Shown here: positions 22,842 through 32,905 of the stretch, piece by piece
How the letters are laid out: each line of letters begins with the position of its first letter
Position numbering within the stretch: the first letter of the stretch is position 1
Source: Pyricularia pennisetigena
Taxonomy: Eukaryota; Ascomycota; Sordariomycetes; Magnaporthales; Pyriculariaceae
Direction of reading: 5' to 3'
Assembly: GCF_004337985.1 (NCBI RefSeq)
Contig: NC_043741.1
Span: 5,667,445-5,731,444, forward strand
DNA: 64,000 bases
Made by a program: the position numbers and the translations under genes
The notes under the pieces: generated by a model
What the model was told of the DNA's origin: nothing
Databases searched by the model: none
The model's input: only the letters and a program-made list of their open reading frames with translations

Positions 22842-24446
22842 ATGGTGCAATACGTCTTCACGCCGTGGAAGGACCGGGGCGAGCTACTCCAGGTTCGTCG
22901 ACAATTCTTCCCCCAGCAAGTCTCGCAGCACACGACCACAGCCGCGTCGGGAAATGCTGCCGCTGCGACCGCAGCTTCATCGAGCTTCAGCTCCAGTTCC
23001 AGCTCCAGCAGCAGGGCGGAAAAGAAGAGCGCTGTGTCTCGCGTGTCCATGTGGATGCAGCGCGGTGGCTGCCCTCACATGGTCGAGTCCACGGCCCTCT
23101 TGATCGCCGCCATGATCGCAGACGAGGAGTCGATTTTGCTGCCATCTGGGAAGGGCGCCACCGATTCCAACTCTTCGTATGCCGTGCGCGCCTCCTATTC
23201 GGCCGCATTCAGTCGGTGCGTTGCCATGCTGGATGTGTTTTCTATTTTTATTTTACTTTTTCTTTTCTCATCCTCATACACGCCCCCTACCTCCTTTCTT
23301 TCCTTTTTCTTTTTTTTTTCTCTCTCTCTCTCTCTCTCTCTCTCGCATGGGCTAGTAGTTCGCATTTGGTTGTCTTGTGGCGGTTTGGTTTTATTTTTCT
23401 GGACCCCTCAGCTTTCTTTCTCCCTACCTGCACATATTGCATTAACACTCATCTCCTGGGCGTATGTGTTTTTGAAGATGGCGCCCCAGACCACAGCCTC
23501 GGGCTCAGGGTCTTCAAGCTAGACCCTTTAGCTTCGGCACTCGGAAGACGAGCCCGCAAGCCTTTAGATTTGCCCAGCTATTTTCTTTCGCTAGCCCCGA
23601 TTCACATTACATGTTTGTTTCTTTTCTGTCTTGTTTCTTTTCTCTGGTGCGAGGACCCAAAGAAAAGGGAGAACTATTAGAGACTAACAAAAACTTCACA
23701 CTGTTCCTTGCGAAACCTTTTTTTGGGGGTTTATTGTTTTTAGCTTTGTAACAGGGCTTCTCGACAGCCACCAGGACAAGGCACACAAGATGAGCATGTA
23801 CTCGGTGGCCAAGACCATCGGGCTACCGGCGAACTTCGTCGAGCTGCGGCATCAGGCTACGCATGAACAGCTGCCCTCGCTGACCAGGCTACGTGCCGGC
23901 GCCCAGGCCGGTCTGGTTTGGATCTGGGACTACTACTGGAAGCAACTTTCGGCTACAGACGGGGACGAGGACCAAGTCCCGGTTGTGGCCGACCGTAGTG
24001 TTGCTGCACCACACGCAGAACAAGTACCACTGACGACCGCATCGGCGTGCAGAGATGCGCTGCGGCGTTATCTGGATATGGGCAAGGAGGATCTGCCGAC
24101 TATCGCCAGTTTTGTCCGGAGATGGGGCAGGGCGAGAGTCCTTGGCGTGCTTGACGCGATCGGTGACGAAGCGGGGGCGTCTCACCCGATGGATAACAGG
24201 TTGGTCTTGGGGACTCTGAAGTTGGCCAGGCAGGTCACCGAGATGGAACAGGCACGGGACAATGACGGCAGTGCAGATTTGCTCGAGGATAGAGGGGCGT
24301 CGAGGTCTGACCTAGACCAGGCGCCAGTACAGATGCAGGGCGTCACCGCCGATGTCATGGTCACAACATCTCAAGATGTCGAGCAAGCGGGTGGCTGGAT
24401 TCGCCCTAAAGGCTCATGGCGACAAAAGCCGATAGGGGTTGTTTAG
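22842..24446 (+). CDS. LAS1: Ribosome biogenesis endoribonuclease Las1
   Basis: Two exons, 22842-23215 and 23744-24446, 358 aa. Las1 is the HEPN endoribonuclease that, with the polynucleotide kinase Grc3, cuts ITS2 of pre-rRNA in the nucleus. The start [19 protein letters not shown] and [20 protein letters not shown] are hallmark Las1 sequences. [14 protein letters not shown] joins over the intron to [12 protein letters not shown]. The HEPN catalytic motif is RHQATH, with Arg160 and His165. The predicted end, WRQKPIGVV, resembles the C-terminus of other filamentous-fungal Las1 proteins. A Ser-rich stretch of about 35 residues (34-70) is inserted near the N-terminus. The intron is 528 bp, unusually long for this region. 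Its 3' splice site is TTTTTAG at 23743; the next AG (CAG at 23754) would break the frame. Confidence 0.9.
23320..23344 (+). repeat. (CT)n microsatellite inside LAS1 intron
   Basis: About 12 CT units preceded by a T-rich tract within the LAS1 intron (23216-23743). The pyrimidine run is far upstream of the 3' splice site, so it is not the usual polypyrimidine tract. Confidence 0.9.
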
Positions 24447-25164
24447 ATGGAGGAAGGATCGCGCCGTCTTGTTTCTGATGCTAATATTACCTACCACCTA
24501 CTGCAAGCCAGGCTCTCTCGTCTAGTCTGGAGGTTAAGACAGGTGTTGAGACCACTCCAGTCAGCTGCACGCTTGGGTAACAGCATTGCCTCAGAAGGCA
24601 GTACCCCGCCAAGTTACTACTATGAGTAGATTCCATGGTCTAGCCATGCCATAGTATTGAACTTCTTGTTGATAATGATGTTACATCATCGTGAGTGTTC
24701 GATTTGAACGGATGTACAGTGCCTCTGTACCGTCCTCAAGGATCAAATCTACTGTACCCGCCTCAAACCTTCGGTTCCCCACCTTGGATTATCATCGCGA
24801 TGATAAATGTCACTCTGTAGGTTCAAAGATCTCTTTCTATTTGTAATCACCTTCTCCAACTTTGAATTATTTCGAAACCCATCCAATCCGCTGATAAATT
24901 TCAGCCTATCTTTGTTGGTCTACTGTCGTACCAGTATGAACTTTGTGCGACTGGGCAGACCGCTTCTCGGGATTAAATCAAAGGCATTTACACCAAGTGT
25001 TAGTTGGGCACACACCCACGCTTCCATGGCCACCGGCACCTGACTCGGGGTCAGAGGGCGAACGCTACGGAGAAAGCTTGATCGTCTAGGGCGCGCTTTA
25101 GCTAGTACTAACCACAAGGACCTGACCCTGTACTATGTAGTTCTCCTTCATTCCTCGACGCACC
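24447..25164. other. Intergenic LAS1-glyoxalase II
   Basis: 3' UTR of LAS1 and promoter of the glyoxalase II gene. No further coding or RNA feature seen. Confidence 0.55.
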
Positions 25165-26564
25165 ATGCAGATCAAGTCTATCCCCATGTGTAAGCCCGCA
25201 CCACCCGAGTGACTACCAGCATTACCTACAGCTACTGCGGTATATCGATGCTGTTACGGTACAGTCGTGGCTGACTCGGAACTGGCCCGCTACTAGGGGT
25301 GGGTAGTAGTGACAACTACGCCTACCTGGTCGTTGACGACAAGTCCAAGGACGCTGTTATCATAGATCCGGCGAATCCGGAAGAGTAAGCTGCCGTCCTA
25401 GTCACTGGTTCAGAGATACACCTGTGGTGGTGTATCGTCTGGGGCATCGCGCATGTTATGCAAGTAAAATAGGGTTTACTGACCTGGGCTGAAGGGCCGC
25501 TCCTCCTGTCAAGAAAGCCATCGAATCCGGCGAAATCAACCTGAAGGCTATTGTGAACACCCACCAGTAAGGACACGATAATCTTGTGATCAATGCAGAA
25601 CTTGAGGTCAAGCCGTCACTGACTTTGTTTTCTATCTTAGCCATTGGGATCATTCTGGTGGCAACAAGAAATTTGTTAGTGATGCAAAGCGAGGAAGGTA
25701 TAACTGTTTAACTTGTCGTATAGGCCGCTGACATGCACAAACCTCTCTCCAAAAAAAAAAAAAAAAAAAAACAGCGCGATGCACTGAACCTTCCAGACCT
25801 GCCGATCTTTGGAGGCAAAAACTGCGAAGCCGTCACTACCACGCCTGCCAACGGAGAGGGCTTCCCCTTTGGCAGCATCCAGGTTAAGGGCCTATACACG
25901 CCCTGTCACACGCAGGACAGTATTTGCTGGTTTATGCAGGATGGAGATGACAAGGTCGTTTTCACTGGCGACACCCTCTTTCACGGAGGTAGGCTTGCAA
26001 GGTTATCGAAGAGCCGTCATTGATAGTGTGGCCGTACATACTAATGCAAGTGTGCGTGCGCTCTAGGCTGCGGCAGGTTCTTTGAGGGAACTCCGGAAGA
26101 GATGAATACTGCCTTGAACAAGACCTTGGCTGCCTTGCCGGACGATACTCGAGTCTTTGTAGGTCACCTAGTCTCCCTAGTCTCATCCATCTTCCTCACT
26201 AACTCGCCATGACACCATAGCCTGGACATGAATACACCAAGTCGAACGTCAAGTTTGCCATCTCGGTCCTGCAAAGCGAGCCTGTTCAGAAGCTGCATGA
26301 GTTTGCAGAGAACAACAAGGAGACTCCGGGCCAATTCACCATTGGTGACGAGAAGGTACGCTTTTGTTTTTGAGCCTTTTTTTTTTTTTTTTTTTTTTTT
26401 TCATACGCTTCATACGCTGGCACCATTGACGTCTGACTCCTTTCATTCAGAAACACAACGTTTTTATGCGGATGGACGATCCAGTGGTTCAAAAGGCGAC
26501 TGGCGAGACAGACCCAGTCAAGGTCATGGCCAAGCTCCGCGAGATGAAGAACAACTTCAAATGA
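25165..26564 (+). CDS. GLO2: Hydroxyacylglutathione hydrolase (glyoxalase II)
   Basis: Eight short exons: 25165-25189, 25297-25384, 25495-25566, 25641-25674, 25775-25988, 26067-26158, 26221-26355 and 26451-26564; 774 nt, 257 aa, the usual length for cytosolic glyoxalase II. It hydrolyses S-lactoylglutathione to D-lactate and glutathione, the second step of methylglyoxal detoxification. The metallo-beta-lactamase metal-binding motif THxHxDH is complete (Thr60, His61, His63, Asp65, His66), although it is split by intron 3. [29 protein letters not shown] and PGHEYTKSN supply the remaining metal ligands (His, Asp, His). The C-terminal helical region that binds glutathione follows. No mitochondrial presequence is present. 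Intron 4 ends with a 20-base A run directly before CAG, an odd 3' splice context. Confidence 0.93.
25751..25770 (+). repeat. Poly-A run next to a 3' splice site
   Basis: Twenty A residues, followed by ACAG and the start of glyoxalase II exon 5 at 25775. A pyrimidine-rich tract would be expected here. Confidence 0.9.
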
Positions 26565-27535
26565 CTAGATGGAGGCAAAGCGGCTCTGTGAGCCTTGAAC
26601 GCGTGACGAGTTCTTAGTCACCTACCTACCTGTCATCGACTTGACTGTATTACACTCAGTAACTTACCACAAGTAGCTGCACGGATCTTGCACTGTCCAT
26701 TCTCAATTATTCTCTACCTTGTCTACAGTTATGGGATGTCTCCGCCATACCACTAACTGCCAGTCCTTTAGAAGAGATCAGGCAAGTAAAGTGATACAGT
26801 GGAAGGATCTGAACGTATCAGATCCCATATGTTTATCTTGCTTCACTGTCCACACTTGCTCATCCTGGGGTTTTGAGGCGACGGCAAGCTCTAGCTAATT
26901 TTGAAGCTACTCCACCAAGTGGAAGGAAGGCTGAGGGAACATGCCTCGAACCAAGCCTCAATAGGGCTTCTTGTCTCCAGGCTTCTCGTCTGTCCAGAGT
27001 CCAACACGGCTTTGTGAATATATAAAGCCGGCCAGGGAATGGCTACGGACTCTCTTACATGCCGTTGAAAATCGGCAGAGGTAATATCGACGGAGACGTT
27101 TCCAGGATTTTGACGCCTTTTGCATGCGGGTGTTTGTGTGAATGAAAGACGACGACCCAAAACTCGGCGAAATTTTCTTGAGAGATTTTGTAGTGGCGCT
27201 TGGGCAATCCCCACTTGGACAGTGTCGCCAATGCACACTTGAGCCAAAATATCACTGTGTAGCCGGCCGTTCCCAGCCCCACCTCCACCCGGATGCGTCA
27301 ATGTCAATTGGGATTTGGGGGAATGTGAATGGCCGACTTTGCGACCAGCCAGCAGCTGTCTCCCGTCTTTGTCGCGCTCTCGTCTGCAACTTACAAAGTA
27401 CCAGTCTAGTGTAGTTATGTGATTAATCCGGGCAACGGCGCCTGCTCGACCTCCCCGAGGCACAACCGTCGCCCTCTCGGACTCGAAAAGCGATAAACTC
27501 CAAAACCACCGAAGACAGCGACACAAAAGCAAATC
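26565..27535. other. Intergenic glyoxalase II-EF-hand gene
   Basis: About 970 bp with the 3' UTR of glyoxalase II and the promoter of the next gene. The 249-codon minus frame that covers part of it has no domain and is not called. Confidence 0.55.
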
Positions 27536-28365
27536 ATGGTAAGCTCTCTGTTTGGTTTCTTTGGTTGACGAAACTGAACGCTGACGCACATCTGCAGCCA
27601 GCCAAGCGCAAAGCCCCCTCCGGCGCCGGCGCCGGCGCATCCAAACCCGCGCCCAAGAAGCGACAGTCCAAACTGGCCAAGGAGAACAATATCACGGCCG
27701 AGGAGGAGGCGGAGATCAAGGAGGCCTTCAGCCTTTTCTCGGAGCCCATGGAGGGTGAGAAGGAAGGCGTTATTCCCATAGATGATGTGCGGCGCGCCAT
27801 GATGTGAGTATCTGGGAGAAGAAAAACGATGTTTTTTTTTTCTTTTTTTCTTTTTTTTTTTTTCTTTATACAAGCGACTACTCTAAAAACACGATTTGCC
27901 CAATCTCTAACCGCGGCGGGCTTTCTCCCCCAACGCCCTTTCGGCAGAGCGCTCGACATCCCACCAAAAGACGCCGCCGAGCAGGCCGAGTTCGTGTCGA
28001 TCCTGGACCCGGACGACGAAGGGTTCGCGCAGTACCCGTCCTTTGTGGCCATCTGCGCGCTCAAGATGCACGCGCGGCACCGGACGTCGGACGCGCACGT
28101 GCAGCAGGTCGACGACGCCTTTGCGCTCTTCACGACCAGGCGCAACGACGACGACGACAGCAACCTCAGCCACCTCGGGACGAGCGAGTCGGTCATCACC
28201 ATGGCGCACCTCCGGCGCGTCGCGTCCATGCTCAACGACGACGAGGTCGACGACGACCTGCTCAGGGACATGATACTCGAGGCCAACGGCGGCGCCGGCG
28301 TCGGGAAAGGCGTCAACAGGCAAGAGTTTGAGGCCGTCATGCGTCGCGCTGGCGTGTGGAGGTGA
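27536..28365 (+). CDS. EF-hand (calmodulin/centrin-like) protein
   Basis: Predicted exons 27536-27538, 27598-27803 and 27948-28365; 627 nt, 208 aa. The first exon carries only the ATG, followed at once by a GTAAGC donor; MPAKRKAP results. A basic, Ala/Pro/Lys-rich N-terminal tail of about 30 residues precedes a degenerate EF-hand region: EEEAEIKEAFSLFSEP is the first helix, VIPIDDVRRAMIALDIPP the second. DPDDEGFAQYPSFVAICALK is the next hand. A second lobe with FALFTTRRND and ITMAHLRRVASMLNDD ends in NRQEFEAVMRRAGVW. Several Ca2+-ligand positions are missing, so calcium binding is doubtful. The two-lobed layout resembles centrin or a calmodulin-like partner subunit. The family is sure; the partner is not. 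Confidence 0.8.
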
Positions 28366-29499
28366 GGTAAGAGTGGGAAAAGTTTGCAAGGGGGAGGGGC
28401 AAGACGAATTTGAATCGAAGCCGGCATACTCCGACAAGGAACCGAGGAGCAGCCGGCTAGGGTTCCCTTATTGCTAGGCACCGCAATCCCGGACTGGTAC
28501 AGCATGAAGACAACTGCTTCTGTATGAAGCACGCTTGGCTGGCTGTCCTGCCCAAGCACCACAAATACAACAGAGGAGGTTGCCCATGTGCATCCACCAT
28601 AATCCCCGTCTGCGACCATCTCTGGGGTTCGGGGATATCTACATAATCACTAGACTGCGCCCAGCTTTTCTTTGGCCTTTCTAAGCCCCCCGGCATGCAA
28701 ATCAGGCAGGCCAGGTCTAATAGTGCAAGAGAGTTGAATTGCCGCTTGAGACTCTGGCGAGCAAGACGGCCGAGGTCCTACAAATCCTCGCTTTCTGCGC
28801 AGAGCATATGAGATAGGAGAGGGCCGCACAGTAACGATGGGACGGAAATAACAGCGAGATGGTGTAGTTTTTACACAGTAACCAAACACCTCATCAGATG
28901 CTAAATCTATAATGTTGCCGTTTTCAGGGCACCTAGGCAGTGGCGCATATGTTTAATGCATTACGTTGGAAGCGTCTGACAATGAACAGACTCACTCAGA
29001 CCAGACACACTTGGGCCCAGGTTCAAGCTGGGCTTCTTACTCGGCGTTCGATCAACTAAAGACATTCCTTCCAATGTAACGTATGCAAAGATGTGGTATT
29101 TCTCCAAATATCCATCGAGTGAGGAGCCACGACATGTATATACTCCCACGGAACGCCGGCAGTATGCAAACAAAAGAAACAAAGAAAAAGAAAAGCAAAA
29201 CACACAACTAGCATACGCTGTGGCCGAGGACGCAGGGTCCCCAACCCTCCCCAATCGCCGCCCGGCAGACATCGTTGAATCTTGTCGAGATGTCCCAACA
29301 GCGTTCGAATGCCCCGGCTGGCCTGTTCAAGTGTGCAAACAAAGCTTATATCCAAAGAGCCACCTACCCGCTTTTGCACTTTCCCATCTCCAGACAACAA
29401 CCGTAAAAATCCAGGTCAATGATTTGTTAGAAATTAGAATCTATAATCCCCTCCGATACACCGGGGTAGCACCACCTTTCCCCCTCCAATCCCCGGTGC
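28366..29499. other. Intergenic between convergent genes
   Basis: 3' UTRs of the EF-hand gene (+) and of the eIF4E-like gene (-). No supported gene. Confidence 0.55.
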
Positions 29500-30526
29500 T
29501 CACTTGTCCGCACCGGGCTCCTTGATCTCGGGAACCGGGTTCTCCGAGGCCTCGCCACCGGCGGGGGCATCACCACCGGCCGTCTTGGCCGCGGCGGCGT
29601 CTCGGGCCTTTTGCGAGTCGAGGACGGCCTGCAGCTCGGGCGGGGCCTTGAAACCGGCATGGTCCGAGTGCTTCTTGTAAAAGTAGTTGTCGGGCTTGGG
29701 CCGCAGCTCGGCGGGCAGGGTGTCGAGCACGACCTTGACCATGGCGTCGATGGACTTTTGCTTGGACGAGTCGCGGTGCCAGATGGAGATGAGGTGCGAG
29801 TTGAAACGGACCGAGAGGCCTACACCGCAGAGTTGGTCGCCTAAGCGGGGAAAGAAGCAAGGTCAGTTATATACAGCCAAAACTTGCGGGTGTGTCTTTC
29901 TTCCTTACCGGTTTCTAGAGCATCCTGGAGCTCCTCGCCGATCGCAACAAGCTGCACCAGCTTCCAGACGTCGGGGCCGATGTTCTTGGGCACGCGGAAC
30001 GTCCAGCTACCTCCGTGTATGTTCCTGCGGTCCTCCCAGATGGGCTTGAACCCCTTCTTGAACAGGTAGATGGACTCGCGCATCTTGATGTACTGGACGG
30101 GCGTGTTGTTCCAGTACCTCCAGAAATCCTGGATACTGGCAATCTCGGCGCCGAGCTGCTCGAGCTGGACCTGGTAGGAGCCGTCCTTGGCCTGGTTCTC
30201 CTTGTTTTGGCTCCTGGTTTGGTTGCAGGTTGGGAAGTCGTTAGTTGGTGCATCTCTTTGACTCAAGTACTTCTCGCCATTGCCAAAAACCCCCCCTTCC
30301 TGATCCTTCCCCCCTCTTTTTTGTCTTTCGTTTTTGCTCCTCTCACTCACCGGTCGAACCAGACGGCCCAGATGTGCTGAAGTGGCCTGTCTCCCAAAGT
30401 GTTGTGGATCTTGCTCATGGCCAGCTTGCGCGATTCGGCGGGAGAGTTGACATTTGGCGAGTTTACGTCCGAGCTCTGCGACAAGCTGGACAGGCCATGT
30501 GTGGTAAGAGTAGGGCGGGTGGCCAT
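29500..30526 (-). CDS. Eukaryotic initiation factor 4E, class II (4EHP-like)
   Basis: Three exons on the minus strand: 30526-30351, 30213-29909 and 29840-29500; 822 nt, 273 aa. The cap-binding fold is complete: PLQHIWAVWFDR, IQDFWRYWNNTP, YLFKKGFKPIWEDRRNIHGG (cap-stacking Trp equivalent to human Trp102), then WKLVQLVAIGEEL and GVGLSVRFNSHLISIWHRD (Trp equivalent to human Trp166). At the position of human Trp56, the other cap-stacking residue, the motif reads SYQVQLEQLG, so Tyr replaces Trp. That substitution marks class II eIF4E (4EHP/eIF4E2), which binds caps more weakly and acts in translational repression or specialised initiation. An Ala/Glu-rich tail of about 40 residues follows the fold. 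The start at 30526 is the first ATG in frame; a (TA)n stretch at 30585-30598 lies just upstream. Confidence 0.88.
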
Positions 30527-32087
30527 GATGGTGATCGACCGGGTGTAGGGCGGTCGGTCTTTGAGTTCTTTTCGTTTTTCGTTACTATATATATATATTG
30601 TATAAAGCAAAGCGTTCTCGTTTAGCCTTGGCCTTTAAAAGAGTGCAGCTGTCGTGTGAGGTACTGGCTAGTCCTTTGCAGCGGTCGATCTGTTTGGGTA
30701 GATTTGCAATTAGATCAAAGGAAGTTGAGTAACCACAAGACAAAGGTGTCAATATATGTCTTTCTGCTTCGGCTGTTCTGATCGTTGGTGTACAACCATT
30801 CACAGAGGGAAAAAAAAAGGGGTCTCCACGGTTTGGAGGGGCTTCTTGGTTATCCAAGACGCGGCCTTGGCGTTGAAACGCAGCCAACGAGCAGGGGGAC
30901 CTGAAAGCTGACGAGGGGCAGCCGAGGCAAGCTAGGGGAGTACCGTACAAGTAAGCTACCGGAGTATTGAGCTTCTAGACCAATTGATCTAGATCTAGAC
31001 TGCTAGAAATCGCCGCTAGGTGGTGACAACAAAGGCACACTGATAAATCAATAGAAAAAAGACCGTCAACGCAGCCTTAACCTCGGAAATGAAGCTATCG
31101 ACAGAAGAGTCCCAAAAAGACCTAAGACCTATTTGTTTCCATCCGAACAGAGAGGAACGTGGTAGCTTCGGTTTAACCATCAAACACAACGGGCAGGGGC
31201 TTGCACTGTATCTAGACGCCAACTGCCGCGTCCCATGCTGCCTCGACGCTGGCTGAAACACTACATGTGTCCTCTGGAATGACAATCGCGACCCGGAAGC
31301 TCGGTTACAAGACCGTGAATGGCCACTTTACAGCCAATATAAAGTAATGCGCTAAAATAGGATACCACGGGCCCCCCCTCTCGAGTCAAGGTATTCCCCA
31401 GCGTCTTGTTGTTTCAGCGAGTCGGCAGGGTCATGTGGTTGGAGAGTTTGGCTGACGGTAGCCCCGCCCGCGACCAGATGAAGCCTGATGTGGTTGTCTG
31501 GTTCAGTCGCAGTAACGTATTATGCAAACGATCGGCCTGTACCACGAGGCAGACGAGTTGAGACGAACCATTGGCTTTATTTCTATTTTTTTTTCTTATG
31601 AGAAAACTGCCTAATTACTGCCAAAGGGTATTGGGAAGCGAGCTCGCGTTGGTCAAAAATATCTGGATCTGCTTGTTTGAATCGCGATTATAATTATTGA
31701 ACTGGTACCAAAGGTTGCCCCTCTTTTTTCTTTCACAAAATGGAGGACATTTCCTGACTAGAATAATGGAACGCTGGCAATTGAGGCCACTAGCCTTTTG
31801 CGGCTCCGCTAACGCCTGTGTCAGTGGACCACGGCGGCCGGGCCCCACCTCTGGCCGCCGCAAACTTGACTAAAATTTTACTCTTGGCTTCCCGGATGGC
31901 CCCAGCGGGAGCGGCCGGGAGAGCCTTGAATTCCGCCGTGAAAGATTTGCGAAACATTCCACGACCGATGCGTGTACTATCGAATGCAACAGCTTGATGC
32001 TATAACCTCACGCTCGCTGCGGGTGAAGACGAAAACAACCAACTTACGATCTTGTACGGGTCTGTATCTCTCTTGATTTGTGTGGCT

Positions 32088-32120
<33 letters not shown>

Positions 32121-32176
32121 CGCTGCCTGTCTGCTGCGCTGGTTGGGTTGAGTGACAAGGAACACGCGACTGCATC
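30527..32176. other. Intergenic with a decayed coding relic
   Basis: Promoter side of the eIF4E-like gene, a probable gene relic at 31151-31347 (listed separately), and a 29-base T run at 32090-32118. Nothing else supported. Confidence 0.5.
31151..31347 (+). pseudogene. Possible relic paralog of the small gene at 32177
   Basis: One frame reads ERGSFGLTIKHN, LALYLDANCRVPCCLDAG, then a TGA at 31254-31256, then TTCVLWNDNRDPEARLQ and WPLYSQYK, followed by a GTAATG donor-like site. The order ERG, LYL, LWNDN, P-[LF]-Y is shared with exon 2 of the candidate gene at 32296-32442. A stretch of 17 bases (31270-31286) differs from 32361-32377 at one base. The start coincides with an AACAG acceptor-like site, as in the candidate gene. 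I infer a diverged duplicate with a stop. The similarity is short and could still be chance. Confidence 0.3.
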
Positions 32177-32713
32177 ATGATCACTTCAGCATCGTCCTTA
32201 CTGAGTTTGACTGGTACGGTGATCTGGAGGTAAATTCATCCTGAATCGACATCGAGATACTCGAACACGTTATCGCCATAGCGTACTTTGCTCAGCGAAC
32301 GTGGCGTCCTCTATCTGGCCTGGCAAGAGCGCAGCAACAAAGATTTAGCTTTTAAGCATATCCTCTGGAACGACAATTATATGACTGGATCCACACGAGC
32401 TACCATTGGGCCGTTCTATCAGCAAGCTTCTTTTACTATACAGTAAGTTCTCTCCTTATTTCGCGGCTTGGCATCCTGCGGCACCTTGGGAGTGTATGAA
32501 CTGTTAGAGACTGGAGTTTTTTGTTCCTCTTTTGGTTGTTGAATTTATGGTATATACCGCAGATGCACTCTACATGTGCAAGTTCGCGGCTATTATGTTA
32601 TCTACCAGCAGTCAATATGCGCTGTGGACTTTGGCACCACGAACTTTACTAGCATGTCGAAGTTGCCAGGGCATCAAGCTCCTGCAATAGAATATTTTTT
32701 TTTTACCCTGTAA
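32177..32713 (+). CDS. Candidate three-exon small protein, unknown function
   Basis: Proposed exons 32177-32229, 32296-32442 and 32563-32713; 351 nt, 116 aa. Donors are GTAAAT and GTAAGT and acceptors are TTTGCTCAG and ATACCGCAG; all phases agree (2 and 2). The first 17 residues (MITSASSLLSLTGTVIW) are moderately hydrophobic and could be a weak signal sequence. Exon 2 carries ERGVLYLAWQERS and FKHILWNDNYM; exon 3 carries LHVQVRGYYVIYQQSICAVD, which looks like alternating beta strands, and a tail ending in FFFTL. Only two cysteines are present. I recognise no family. Support comes from the splice signals, uninterrupted phase-consistent frames, and similarity of exon 2 to the relic 1.1 kb upstream. 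It could be a lineage-specific small, possibly secreted, protein. Confidence 0.35.
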
Positions 32714-32905
32714 CCGAGCCATATGCTTCACAACACAGCCCGATACACTGTCGTGGTTTCCCCTTGTTCAAAACCCATGAAACAACCACTCAAGAACCAC
32801 AGGTGTTTTCCTCAGTTTTGATATTCAAAGCACCACCAATCGACTAACCACACCATAACCACCCCTCACCAGACATACGACTGTCGGTTGTCAAACAAGC
32901 CTAAA

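Noticed and set aside
23744..23756. CAG at 23752-23754 as LAS1 acceptor
   Set aside because: It puts exon 2 in the wrong phase; TTTTTAG at 23743 restores the conserved [12 protein letters not shown].
26891..27640. 249-codon minus-strand frame
   Set aside because: No family features; overlaps the start of the EF-hand gene and unremarkable intergenic sequence.
27534..28619. 361-codon minus-strand frame
   Set aside because: Lies antisense to the EF-hand gene and runs through its intron homopolymer; it results from GC-rich third positions of the real gene.
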